A stretch of 36,022 nt of DNA from JAKOQB01 sp036824465 (GTDB lineage: Bacteria; Pseudomonadota; Gammaproteobacteria; Burkholderiales; Burkholderiaceae_F): positions 1 to 36,022 of the forward strand of contig DAITAC010000037.1 in assembly GCA_036824465.1 (NCBI GenBank). The letters are read 5' to 3'. This document shows, one piece after another, positions 1-7,657 of this stretch. The notes beneath the pieces are model-generated. The model was not told where the DNA came from. It saw only the letters and a list, made by a program, of their open reading frames with translations, and did no database searches. Both the position numbers and the translations under genes were made by a program. Each line of letters begins with the position of its first letter. Positions within the stretch are counted from its first letter, which is position 1.

Positions 1-1100
1 GGGATACCAAAGTTGGTGAACACACTCGCTTCGGTCGCAAAGCTGACCGCCCCGGTGCCAAGGTTTGCCGTGCGGGCGAGTTCCATCGCCCATTGCACCA
101 GCGGCGCATCGGGCGCGATGCCGAACGCGGGCAGGTCCAGGCCCATATCGAACTGGATTCCGGCCTCGGGCGCGACACGCCTCATCTGCGGCAGCAGCTC
201 GCGCTGCGCGTAATCGATGATCTGCGTGCTCATCGAGTCGTGCGGCGTGGCGGGGATGTTGCGCATCTCGAAGTTGAACTCGCAGTCACGCGGCACGACA
301 TTGGTGGCGATGCCGCCCTTGATGACGCCGGTCTGCAGCGTCGAGTGCGGCACTTCGAAGCGCAGATCCTTCGGCTCGTCGCGTGCGACGCGGTCGGCGA
401 GCGCGCGGATGAAGGCGATGATCTGCGCCGCGAACTCGATCGCGTTGACGGCGGTGGGTGTCAGCGACGAATGCGCCTCGCGCCCGCGCACGCGGCAGCA
501 GAAGTCGCGCTTGCCCTTGTGCGCGACGATCGCCTGCATGTCGGTCGGCTCGCCGATGATGCAGCCGGCGGGTCGGACGCCGCGCTCTTCCAGGTCCTTG
601 ACCAGGCCGCGCACGCCGAAGAACGTGGTCTCTTCGTCATAGGTCAGCGACAGGTGGATCGGCATTTCGCGCTGCACAGCCAGAAAGCGCGGCGCCCAGG
701 CAAGCGCGATGGCGATGAAACCCTTCATGTCCGCAGTGCCGCGGCCGTGAATGCGCCCGTTCCCGCTCGCAAATGAGTGAGTCGCCTTGAACGGATCGGT
801 CGCCCATTCCTGCCCGTCGATCGGCACCGTGTCGGTGTGTCCCGACAGCACGATGCCGGCGGACCTGACGCGCTCCGGATCATCAGCCAGGGTGCAGAAC
901 AGATTCGCCTTTTTCTCGCTGCGGTCATACACGAGATACGGCTTCACGCCCAAGCGCGCCAGGTAGTCGCGCGCATACTCGATCAGTCCCAGATTCGAAT
1001 CGCGGCTGACCGTCGGAAACGCGATCAGCCGGTCGATCATCTCCAGCGCTGCCGCTGAAGGTTCGGCGTGTTGAGCGGTGTTCTTCGGCACGGCAGACAT
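1..1100 (-). CDS. argE: Acetylornithine deacetylase (M20 family), 3' end cut by window edge
   Basis: The product would remove the acetyl group from N-acetylornithine in arginine synthesis, or act on a related N-acyl amino acid, in the cytoplasm. Reading the minus strand from the ATG at 1098-1100 gives MSAVPKNTAQ and an M20 zinc-hydrolase N-terminus: SGHTDTVP (about residues 86-93, metal-binding His88 with catalytic Asp90) and GRGTADMKGF (about 119-128, bridging Asp). Near the left edge the frame still reads SFATEASVFTNFGIP, which resembles the ArgE C-terminal region, so only the last residues and the stop lie outside. About 366 codons are present; ArgE is usually about 385 aa. It is divergent from the FMN dehydrogenase at 1198, with a 97-bp gap in which no strong promoter is obvious. 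ArgE is the best match, but other M20A deacetylases are possible. Confidence 0.88.
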   Translation of the reverse strand, partial: MSAVPKNTAQHAEPSAAALEMIDRLIAFPTVSRDSNLGLIEYARDYLARLGVKPYLVYDRSEKKANLFCTLADDPERVRSAGIVLSGHTDTVPIDGQEWATDPFKATHSFASGNGRIHGRGTADMKGFIAIALAWAPRFLAVQREMPIHLSLTYDEETTFFGVRGLVKDLEERGVRPAGCIIGEPTDMQAIVAHKGKRDFCCRVRGREAHSSLTPTAVNAIEFAAQIIAFIRALADRVARDEPKDLRFEVPHSTLQTGVIKGGIATNVVPRDCEFNFEMRNIPATPHDSMSTQIIDYAQRELLPQMRRVAPEAGIQFDMGLDLPAFGIAPDAPLVQWAMELARTANLGTGAVSFATEASVFTNFGI

Positions 1101-1197
1101 GTTGACCTCGATTCGTCCCGGTTCGCGCCATTGTAGGCAGGCAAGCGGCAGCCGCTACCATCAGCCCCACAGCAAAGACAAGTATCGGGGACAAGCC

Positions 1198-2349
1198 ATG
1201 GCCGTGATCACCTGCATCGAGGACCTGCGCGTGCTGGCGGAGAAGCGCGTGCCGCGCATGTTCTACCAGTACGCCGACTCGGGCTCGTGGACCGAGAGCA
1301 CTTATCGGGCAAATGAGCGCGATTTTCAAAACATCAAGCTGCGCCAGCGCGTGGCGGTGAACATGGAAGGCCGAAGTACGGCGACGAAAATGGTGGGCAT
1401 CGACGTAAAGATGCCGGTGGCGCTGGCGCCGGTCGGCTCCACCGGCATGCAGCATGCGGACGGCGAGATCCTGGCCGCGCGGGCGGCGGAGAAGTTCGGC
1501 GTGCCGTTTACGCTGTCGACGATGAGCGTGTGCTCGATCGAGGACGTGGCCGCGCACACCACGGCGCCGTTCTGGTTCCAGCTGTATGTGATGCGCGACC
1601 GCGCGTTCATCGAGCGGCTGATCGAGCGTGCCAAGGCGGCCGGATGCAGCGCGCTGGTGTTGACGCTTGACCTGCAGATCCTCGGCCAGCGTCATAAGGA
1701 TCTCAAGAACGGCCTGTCGATCCCGCCCAAGCCGACGCTAGCCAACTGGCTGAACCTGGCCACCAAGCCGCGCTGGGTACTGGGGATGGCCCGCACGAGG
1801 CGACACCACTTTGGCAACATCGTCGGCCACGTCAAGGGCGTGTCGGACCTGAGCGACCTCACCGCCTGGACGTCGCAGCAGTTCGATCCGCGGCTGAGCT
1901 GGAACGACGTGGAGTGGATCAAGCGCTGCTGGGGCGGCAAGCTGATTCTCAAGGGCATCCAGGATGTCGAGGACGCGAAGCTCGCCGCAGACTCCGGCGC
2001 CGACGCGCTGATCGTCAGCAATCATGGCGGGCGCCAGCTCGACGGCGCGCAAAGCAGCATTGAGGCGCTGCCGGCGATCGCCGCCGCGGTCGGGTCGAAG
2101 ATCGAAGTGCACATGGACGGCGGCATCCGCTCCGGCCAGGATGTGCTCAAGGCCTGGGCGCTGGGCGCGCGTGGCACCTACATCGGCCGCGCGTTCGTGT
2201 ACGGACTCGGCGCGCTGGGCGAGGCCGGCGTCACGAAGTGCCTCGAGATCATCCACAGAGAGCTTGACCTCACGATGGCGTTCTGCGGCCATACGCGCAT
2301 CAAGACAGTCGATCGGAGTATTTTGCTGCCGGGGACCTTCCCAACGTAA
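1198..2349 (+). CDS. lldD: FMN-dependent alpha-hydroxy-acid dehydrogenase (L-lactate dehydrogenase-like)
   Basis: This flavoprotein of the LldD/glycolate oxidase/mandelate dehydrogenase family oxidises an L-2-hydroxy acid to a 2-oxo acid. The 383-aa product has the usual family length and a complete TIM-barrel motif set: FYQYADSGS near the N-terminus (Tyr24), TLDLQILGQR (about 156-165), LKGI with Lys252, the active-site SNHGGRQLDG with His276 and Arg279, and the FMN-phosphate loop MDGGIRSGQDVLKA (about 306-319). The ATG at 1198 is preferred over an in-frame start at 1078 because the protein then begins where the family begins (MAVITCIEDLR) and GGGGA lies upstream. The next gene, an M20D amidohydrolase, starts 18 bp downstream and is probably co-transcribed. 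Lactate is the likeliest substrate, but the sequence does not separate lactate from other 2-hydroxy acids. Confidence 0.9.
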   Translation: MAVITCIEDLRVLAEKRVPRMFYQYADSGSWTESTYRANERDFQNIKLRQRVAVNMEGRSTATKMVGIDVKMPVALAPVGSTGMQHADGEILAARAAEKFGVPFTLSTMSVCSIEDVAAHTTAPFWFQLYVMRDRAFIERLIERAKAAGCSALVLTLDLQILGQRHKDLKNGLSIPPKPTLANWLNLATKPRWVLGMARTRRHHFGNIVGHVKGVSDLSDLTAWTSQQFDPRLSWNDVEWIKRCWGGKLILKGIQDVEDAKLAADSGADALIVSNHGGRQLDGAQSSIEALPAIAAAVGSKIEVHMDGGIRSGQDVLKAWALGARGTYIGRAFVYGLGALGEAGVTKCLEIIHRELDLTMAFCGHTRIKTVDRSILLPGTFPT

Positions 2350-2367
2350 TTCACTCATGAGCCGACC

Positions 2368-3558
2368 ATGAATCTCATCGACCGCGTCGTGCAGTTCCGT
2401 GCCGAGATCCAGGCGATCCGGCGCGACATCCATGCACATCCCGAGCTGCGTTTCGAAGAAAGCCGCACCAGTGATCTGGTCGCGAAGAAGCTGGCCGAAT
2501 GGGGCATTGATGTCCATCGCGGGCTGGGAGGCACCGGCGTGATCGGCGTCATCAGGCATGGCCGATCGAAGAAGTCGATTGGCCTGCGCGCTGACATGGA
2601 CGCGCTGCCGATCCAGGAAACGAATCAGTTCGCGCACCGCTCGACGCACGACCACAAGATGCACGCCTGCGGTCATGATGGCCACACCGCGATGCTGCTT
2701 GGCGCTGCCAGGTACCTGGCCGAAACCAAACCGTTCGACGGCACGGTCAACCTGATCTTCCAGCCGGCCGAAGAAGGCGGCGCCGGCGCGCAGAAGATGA
2801 TCGACGACGGACTGTTCGAGAAGTTTCCGTGCGACGCAGTGTTTGGCATGCACAACTGGCCGAACCTGAGGGTCGGGCAGTTCGGACTGACCGCCGGGCC
2901 GATGATGGCATCGGGCAACCTGTTCGAGATCACCGTCACCGGCAAGGGTTCGCACGCGGCGATGCCGCACCTGGGGATCGACCCGGTGTTCGTCGCGGTG
3001 CAGATCGTGCAGGGGCTGCAGGGCATCATCACGCGCGCCAAGAAGCCGATCGACGCCGCCGTGCTTTCGGTCACGATCATCCAGGCCGGCGACACGAACA
3101 ATGTCGTTCCCGACATCGCGTTCATCAGCGGCACCGTGCGAACTTTCCGTGACGATGTGACCGACCTGATCGAGGATCGCATGCGCCGCATCGCGCGGCT
3201 CACGGCCGAAGCGCACGGCGCGGAAGCGAGCGTGAAGTTCGACCGCAGTTACCCCGCCACCGTGAATCACACGCACGAGACGGAATTCGCCGCGAGCGTA
3301 ATGGACGACATCGTGGGCACCCGAAACGTCGTGCGCGGCATCGAACCGACCATGGGCTCGGAGGATTTCGCGTTCATGCTGCGCGCAAAGCCCGGTTGCT
3401 ATGTGTTCATCGGCAACGGCGATGGCTCGCATCGCGCCGCCGGCCACGGCCGGGGGCCGTGCATGTTGCACAACGCGAGCTTCGACTTCAACGACGAGCT
3501 GATTCCGCTCGGCGCGACGTACTGGGTGCGGCTGGTGGAGAAGTTCCTGGCGAGTTGA
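2368..3558 (+). CDS. M20D family amidohydrolase (hippurate hydrolase / N-acyl amino acid hydrolase-like)
   Basis: This is a metal-dependent hydrolase that cleaves an amide bond between an acyl group and an amino acid. The family includes HipO, IAA-amino acid hydrolases and N-acetyl-diaminopimelate deacetylases. The 396 aa match the usual length. Visible motifs are IHAHPELRFEE (about 21-31), GLRADMDALPI (about 72-82), the metal-binding MHACGHDGHTAM (Cys101, His103), FQPAEEGG with Glu135/136, GSHAAMPHLGIDPV in the lid domain, and PTMGSEDFAFM near the C-terminus. It follows the FMN dehydrogenase by 18 bp, suggesting one transcript. The substrate cannot be read from the sequence. The pairing with a hydroxy-acid dehydrogenase and the argE neighbour fit N-acyl amino acid or hydroxyacyl conjugate catabolism, which is an inference. 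Confidence 0.9.
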   Translation: MNLIDRVVQFRAEIQAIRRDIHAHPELRFEESRTSDLVAKKLAEWGIDVHRGLGGTGVIGVIRHGRSKKSIGLRADMDALPIQETNQFAHRSTHDHKMHACGHDGHTAMLLGAARYLAETKPFDGTVNLIFQPAEEGGAGAQKMIDDGLFEKFPCDAVFGMHNWPNLRVGQFGLTAGPMMASGNLFEITVTGKGSHAAMPHLGIDPVFVAVQIVQGLQGIITRAKKPIDAAVLSVTIIQAGDTNNVVPDIAFISGTVRTFRDDVTDLIEDRMRRIARLTAEAHGAEASVKFDRSYPATVNHTHETEFAASVMDDIVGTRNVVRGIEPTMGSEDFAFMLRAKPGCYVFIGNGDGSHRAAGHGRGPCMLHNASFDFNDELIPLGATYWVRLVEKFLAS

Positions 3559-3609
3559 AGCCGGCGCGCAGGTCGGCCACTGCGCCGACCTCCAAACCTG
3601 CGCCCGCTT

Positions 3610-3897
3610 TCAATGCGCACCGCCTGTAATGCGATGCACGGTGGCGACGTGAAACCGGTGCTGCTGGTGCTTCACTGACGTGTGCGTCGCCTCACGTGCG
3701 TCCTCAACGCGGAGCGTGGTGCGCGCATCGGTGCGCTGCGTCACCTTGGCGGCCGTGACGACCCTGGCGGAAGCCACGGTCACCTGCGTCGGGTCGTTGT
3801 TCGGATCGAAGCCTTCGTACGCGTGCGCGGCGCCGAACGACCAAACGCAAAGCGATGCGACAAGCCAACGACCGGTGGAAATCGAAGTGCAATTCAT
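3610..3897 (-). CDS. Small secreted hypothetical protein, 95 aa
   Basis: I do not recognise this family. The 95-aa product begins with a basic and then hydrophobic stretch ending in SFGAAHA-YEG, which reads as a Sec signal peptide with an AXA cleavage site after about residue 26. The mature part is short, polar and rich in Thr, Ala and His, with no cysteine. The start is well supported by AAGGAG seven bases before the ATG (3895-3897). It lies in a cluster of small minus-strand exported or membrane proteins (4025-4207, 4326-4577). Unlike those, it lacks the 56-bp promoter element, so it may be read from the 4207 transcript or from its own promoter in the 127-bp gap. Confidence 0.6.
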   Translation of the reverse strand: MNCTSISTGRWLVASLCVWSFGAAHAYEGFDPNNDPTQVTVASARVVTAAKVTQRTDARTTLRVEDAREATHTSVKHQQHRFHVATVHRITGGAH

Positions 3898-4024
3898 CGT
3901 CTACTCCTTCGTGATCAAGGGGCGGAAGTCGGCCGGTGAGGCCAGGGTCAGAAAAGAAACATGCGCATGTCACTTTCACAAGGCCGCTGCTGCCCAAGCG
4001 CGTTGGAGGCGAATGGCTGTTCGG

Positions 4025-4207
4025 TCAATGCGCGTTCAGAGCGATCTGCACATTCGATTGCGACGTCGAGGCGGTAACTTCGGCCGAATGCACGGCGACG
4101 ACGGTCAGGTCGGCGGAACCCGCCAGTGCAGCGATGCCCTCGAGCGTGCCGATCGTCATCACGGCGGCAAGCACGAACGACACTGAGCGGTAAGCGATGC
4201 GGTTCAT
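4025..4207 (-). CDS. Small exported hypothetical protein, 60 aa
   Basis: I do not recognise this family. The product starts MNRIAYRSVSF and has one hydrophobic segment (about residues 9-30), consistent with a signal peptide or membrane anchor, then a Val/Ala/Ser/Thr-rich tail of about 30 residues. The ATG at 4205-4207 has AGGAG eight bases upstream; a longer frame to 4333 has no such signal and would run through the promoter element. The 56-bp element at 4260-4315 sits just upstream and is shared with two other small genes. That shared control and the similar size suggest a common role, possibly in the envelope or stress response, but there is no direct functional clue. Confidence 0.65.
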   Translation of the reverse strand: MNRIAYRSVSFVLAAVMTIGTLEGIAALAGSADLTVVAVHSAEVTASTSQSNVQIALNAH

Positions 4208-4259
4208 GGTGTTCTCCTGGTTGACTTCGGGGCTGGGAAAGTCTTCGTCTGCAATGACT

Positions 4260-4315
4260 GCACTGTGCGCTGCGAGGGGCATTTCAGTCCTTGAGCAGGC
4301 CTTAAACGTTCTGAA
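4260..4315 (-). promoter_or_regulatory. 56-bp shared promoter element, copy A
   Basis: On the minus strand this reads TTCAGAACGTTTAAGGCC, five variable bases, AAGGAC, 19 bases, then CACAGTGC. The two AAGG-containing blocks form an 11-bp-period direct repeat, the spacing used by OmpR/PhoB-type winged-helix regulators, while CACAGT could act as a degenerate -10. Copies at 4624-4679 and 10776-10831 have identical spacing. Across the 29-bp repeat block 24 positions are identical in all three, and the 8-bp block is invariant. It ends 52 bp before the 60-aa gene. Confidence 0.7.
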
Positions 4316-4325
4316 AGCAGCCGGC

Positions 4326-4577
4326 TCAGACACTCGCGGCGATGGAAGCGGTTGCGGACGGCGTCGCGCTCAGCACGAGGCCCCACGCCGCCAGCGGCAG
4401 ACAGATCAATGCGGGCAGCCACGTCAGGCGCAGGCGCTGGCTGGAACTCAGCAACGGCAATGCGATGTTGAACAGGTAGAAGTGCAGACACGCCAGCGCG
4501 GTCGAGGGCAGTCCGCCGCTGCGCCGCGTGATGAGGCTGACAAGGAGGGGCATCACCATCGAGATCAGTTCGTCCAT
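4326..4577 (-). CDS. Small membrane hypothetical protein, 83 aa
   Basis: I do not recognise this family. The protein (MDELISMVMPLL...) has a first hydrophobic stretch near residues 6-16, a second around 25-43 (ALACLHFYLFNIALPLL) and a third around 52-70 (WLPALICLPLAAWGLVL). It is therefore probably an inner-membrane protein with two or three helices. The ATG at 4575-4577 is preceded by a clear AGGAG. Its upstream region carries copy B of the 56-bp element (4624-4679), and it is divergent from the large regulator at 4735. Stop to the next element is only 10 bp, so copy A abuts this gene's 3' end and drives the 60-aa gene separately. Confidence 0.65.
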   Translation of the reverse strand: MDELISMVMPLLVSLITRRSGGLPSTALACLHFYLFNIALPLLSSSQRLRLTWLPALICLPLAAWGLVLSATPSATASIAASV

Positions 4578-4623
4578 TTTCTTGCTCTCCTGCGCCCTGT
4601 TGCCGACCTCGCTTTCGATGGCT

Positions 4624-4679
4624 GCACTGTGCGCCCGGCCTTCATTTGCCGTCCTTGAGTCGGCCTGAAACGTTCTGAA
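4624..4679 (-). promoter_or_regulatory. 56-bp shared promoter element, copy B (divergent regulator promoter region)
   Basis: Same layout as copies A and C: TTCAGAACGTTTCAGGCC, five bases, AAGGAC, 19 bases, CACAGTGC on the minus strand. It lies 46 bp upstream of the 83-aa membrane protein and 55 bp upstream of the divergent regulator gene at 4735. One binding event could therefore influence both directions, suggesting autoregulation by the neighbouring winged-helix protein (inference). Confidence 0.7.
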
Positions 4680-4701
4680 GACGAGGGCGGCGCGCTAAAG
4701 T
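4673..4701 (+). promoter_or_regulatory. Possible sigma70-type promoter of the regulator gene
   Basis: TTCTGA at 4673-4678 and TAAAGT at 4696-4701 are separated by 17 bp and point toward the GTG at 4735. The -35 hexamer overlaps the conserved end of element copy B, so a protein bound there would affect this promoter. Matches to consensus are 3 of 6 and 4 of 6. Confidence 0.3.
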
Positions 4702-4734
4702 GGCAGCAGTTTCGCCAACAGAAGAAACGGATCC

Positions 4735-7269
4735 GTGATCAATTCCTGTCGCTTCGGTCGTTTCGAACTCCGCCCCACCGAGCGGCAACTTCTGATCGAC
4801 GGTGCGCCCGCCACCCTGGGCGCACGTGCGTTCGACGTGCTGCTAACGCTGGTCGAGCGACGCGGGCGCCTGATCACGAAGGACGAACTGCTCGACGCCG
4901 CATGGCCCGGCCTGGTGGTCGAGGAAAACAACCTGCAGGTGCAGATCAGCACGCTGCGCAGGTTGCTGGGCTCGATGGCGATCGCGACCATCCCGGGACA
5001 CGGCTATCGCTTCGCGATGACGGTGAACGAGGAGGCTGCTGCACCGCTCGTACCGGGCCGGCCAGAGACCATGCTGAGCAACCTCGAAGGACCCGTGCCG
5101 GCCGCCAGGCGCAAGCCATTGCCGCAACACCTCTCGCCGCTGATCGGCCGTGTCGCCGATGTTGCCGCCGTGCTCGAACTCACCGCGCAGCAGGTCCTGG
5201 TCACGCTGGTCGGTCCCGGGGGCATTGGCAAGACGCGACTTGCGCAGGAGATCGCGCGCCTGTGCGAGCCCGCCCGCGCGCATGGCGTGGCGTGGATCGA
5301 TCTCGCCCCGCTGAGCGACCCGCGGCTTCTCACGGGAACCGTCATCGCGGCACTTGGCGTGCCCGTGCCGGGCCACGACGCGGATGTTGCGCTGCTGTCA
5401 GCGCTGCAGCCGCTGAAGCTCCTCCTCGTGCTGGACAACGCCGAGCACCTGCTGGCTGACGTCGCGCATCTCGCGACCTTGATCCTTGGCACGACGAGCG
5501 ACGTGCGCCTGCTCGTCACGAGCCAGGCGCCGTTGCGCATCGAAGGCGAAGCCGTGTACCGGTTAAGCGCGCTCGACCTGCCGCCGCCCAATGCGTCGCT
5601 GGCCGAGGCGCGGCAGTCGAGCGCCGTCACGCTGCTGGTCGAACGCGCGCGCGCCGCTGACCGTAACTTTGCGTTGACGGAAGACAACCGCATCGCGGTG
5701 ATCGAACTCGCCCGCCGGCTCGACGGCATGCCGCTCGCGCTGCAGCTGGCAGCCGCACGCATCCCGGCATTCGGCGTGCATGCACTGGAACGACGGCTTG
5801 ATCAGCGCTTCGCATTGCTCAAGGCCGGCGCGTTTGATGCGGACCGTCGCCATCTGTCGTTGCACGCGGTCTACGACTGGAGCTATGCGCTGCTGTCAGC
5901 CAGGGAGCAATCCGTATTCCGACGGCTCGGCGCATTCGCGGGCCGCTTCTCGCTCGATCTTGCGCACGCCGTGCTGTCCGATGACGGCGATAGCACGTGG
6001 GACGCGATCGACACGCTCGGCGGGCTGGTCGAGCGCTCGCTGGTCGAAATCCATCCGCACACGGGCGGCGACGAGTCGCCGTACTACGCGCTGACCGAAA
6101 CCGCGCGCGCCTATGCGCTGGAGAAACTCGCTGCGGCCGGGGAAGGCGACGCGGCGCGCCGCCGTCACGCGCACGCGCTGCGCGATTTCTTCGCCGCATC
6201 GCCGGCCGATTTTCTCGCGCTCACCGACGCAGCCTGGCTCGCGCGCTACGAACCCGAGTTGGAGAACCTGCGCGCCGCGTTCGACTGGGCACGGGCCCAT
6301 GAGCCGGCTACCGCGGTGCTGCTCGTGGGCTCGGCGGCACCTCTTCTGCGGTACCTCTCGCTCGACAGCGAGATGCATCGCTGGCTCGACCTGACGGAGC
6401 CGATGCTTGCCGGCGACATTCCGAAGGCGTACGCCGCCGACTGGTGGCGTGCTGCGCAGTGGGCGTGGACGGACGTTGCGCCGGCGCGCGCGCGCGCGGC
6501 CGCCGCGCATACGAATGCGCTTTATCGCGAACTTGGCGACCGACACGGACTGCACGCCCAACTGGCCGGCATCGCAGGCTTGTGGAACGAGCCAAACGCC
6601 GAGGCGCACGCCGCGCTCGACGAGGCGCTCGCGCTCGAAGCACCCGACTGGCCGCCGCGCGAGCGGGCCTGGGGCTGGCGCGCGCGCGCCGATGTCGCGC
6701 GCGCCGAAGGCCGGCTCGCCGACAGCCGCTCGGCGCGTGAGATGGAACTGCAGCTGCGCATCGCCGCCGGAGACGAGCGCGGCCGTCTGCGCGCGCTGTC
6801 ACATCTGGCGGATCTGTCCCTTGCGCTTGGCGACGCCGACGATGCCGTGCGCCGCGCGCGCGAACTGGTGGCGAGCCTGCATGGCTCGCGCGAACTGTCG
6901 ACGCTGTCGCTGGCGTCGCTGTCATTGCTTGCCGCGCTTCTCGCGCAGGGCAACCTCGACGAGGCGCGCAATGTCGGGCGCAGCGCTTACGCGCTGGCGC
7001 TGCAGTTCGACACCGTGCCGCAAGTGGCCGATTACCTGGCGCTGCTCGCTGCGCTGGAGCGGCGCTTCGACGCGGCAGCAAAGCTGATCGGCTTTGCCGA
7101 TGCGGGTTATGCAGCGCGCGGCGATGCGCGGACGGTCAACACGGCGCGGGCGCACGAGCGCGCGGCGGCGTTGACCATCGCAGCACTTGGAGCCGGTGCG
7201 ATCGCGCACCACGCTTCGGCGGGCAAACTACTGCTGAAGGAACAGGTCGGCCCGCTTGCGTTCGCCTGA
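4735..7269 (+). CDS. Winged-helix transcriptional regulator with predicted ATPase and TPR-like C-terminus
   Basis: This is probably a DNA-binding regulator controlled by an ATPase module, related to CadC/OmpR-type DNA-binding domains fused to the predicted ATPase group of STAND/LuxR-MalT-like proteins. Residues 4-95 form a trans_reg_C winged helix (FGRFELRPTERQLL ... IPGHGYRF). A P-loop follows: Walker A GPGGIGKTR (160-168) and Walker B LLLVLDNAEH (about 229-238), then a sensor-like LLVTSQAPLR. The C-terminal 400 residues are Ala/Leu/Arg-rich helical repeats of TPR type. No transmembrane segment is seen, unlike CadC. The start is GTG (4735-4737) with only a weak GAAGAAAC upstream. The gene is divergent from small membrane genes sharing the 56-bp element, whose 11-bp repeats suit this DNA-binding fold. 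That it controls them is an inference. Confidence 0.88.
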   Translation: MINSCRFGRFELRPTERQLLIDGAPATLGARAFDVLLTLVERRGRLITKDELLDAAWPGLVVEENNLQVQISTLRRLLGSMAIATIPGHGYRFAMTVNEEAAAPLVPGRPETMLSNLEGPVPAARRKPLPQHLSPLIGRVADVAAVLELTAQQVLVTLVGPGGIGKTRLAQEIARLCEPARAHGVAWIDLAPLSDPRLLTGTVIAALGVPVPGHDADVALLSALQPLKLLLVLDNAEHLLADVAHLATLILGTTSDVRLLVTSQAPLRIEGEAVYRLSALDLPPPNASLAEARQSSAVTLLVERARAADRNFALTEDNRIAVIELARRLDGMPLALQLAAARIPAFGVHALERRLDQRFALLKAGAFDADRRHLSLHAVYDWSYALLSAREQSVFRRLGAFAGRFSLDLAHAVLSDDGDSTWDAIDTLGGLVERSLVEIHPHTGGDESPYYALTETARAYALEKLAAAGEGDAARRRHAHALRDFFAASPADFLALTDAAWLARYEPELENLRAAFDWARAHEPATAVLLVGSAAPLLRYLSLDSEMHRWLDLTEPMLAGDIPKAYAADWWRAAQWAWTDVAPARARAAAAHTNALYRELGDRHGLHAQLAGIAGLWNEPNAEAHAALDEALALEAPDWPPRERAWGWRARADVARAEGRLADSRSAREMELQLRIAAGDERGRLRALSHLADLSLALGDADDAVRRARELVASLHGSRELSTLSLASLSLLAALLAQGNLDEARNVGRSAYALALQFDTVPQVADYLALLAALERRFDAAAKLIGFADAGYAARGDARTVNTARAHERAAALTIAALGAGAIAHHASAGKLLLKEQVGPLAFA

Positions 7270-7319
7270 ATGCGGCGCGCCGCGTCGAGTCACCCGTCCG
7301 TCCCTGCCGTTGCAGCCGT

Positions 7320-7655
7320 TCACAAATTACTCGGATCGTTCTTGATGTACGGATCCAGCGTGATCGTCTGATTCGGGTTTTTCGCATTGACGAGCTTGAT
7401 CGTGTACTGGTACCTGGTGGAGTCGCTGTTCGCATCGACGCACTGATACCTGGCCCCTTGAGCAATCGGACCAAGTTGCGTGAACTGCCCGGCGTTGCCA
7501 GAAATCGTGATGCCGTCCTGCGGGAAGGTCCAATCGGAGCTATCGAGGACCCATTGAATCTGCACCGCGCGACCTTTCCCTTTCATTTCCAGGACGTCGC
7601 TTTTGCCGGGGGCCGAAATCTGGCCATTTGTCACTGTGACCTGCACGGTTGCCAT
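7320..7655 (-). CDS. Hypothetical 111-aa protein, last gene of the SLOG/TIR operon
   Basis: I do not recognise this family. The 111-aa product has no signal peptide or membrane segment. Its alternating pattern (VQVTVTNGQI, RAVQIQWVLD, TRYQYTIKLVN) suggests a small all-beta, Ig-like fold, ending in DPYIKNDPSNL. One cysteine is visible. It starts two bases after the stop of the TIR-TPR gene, with AGAGG before its ATG, so it is almost certainly co-translated with that gene. It could be a partner, ligand or regulator of the TIR protein; this rests only on linkage. Base composition is slightly less GC-rich than its neighbours. Confidence 0.75.
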   Translation of the reverse strand: MATVQVTVTNGQISAPGKSDVLEMKGKGRAVQIQWVLDSSDWTFPQDGITISGNAGQFTQLGPIAQGARYQCVDANSDSTRYQYTIKLVNAKNPNQTITLDPYIKNDPSNL

Positions 7656-7657
7656 GC

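Noticed and set aside
1738..3471. Long minus-strand open frame opposite the FMN dehydrogenase and M20D genes
   Set aside because: It is antisense to two genes with full motif sets. Its translation is Arg/His/Asp-rich with no recognisable domain, typical of GC-rich shadow frames.
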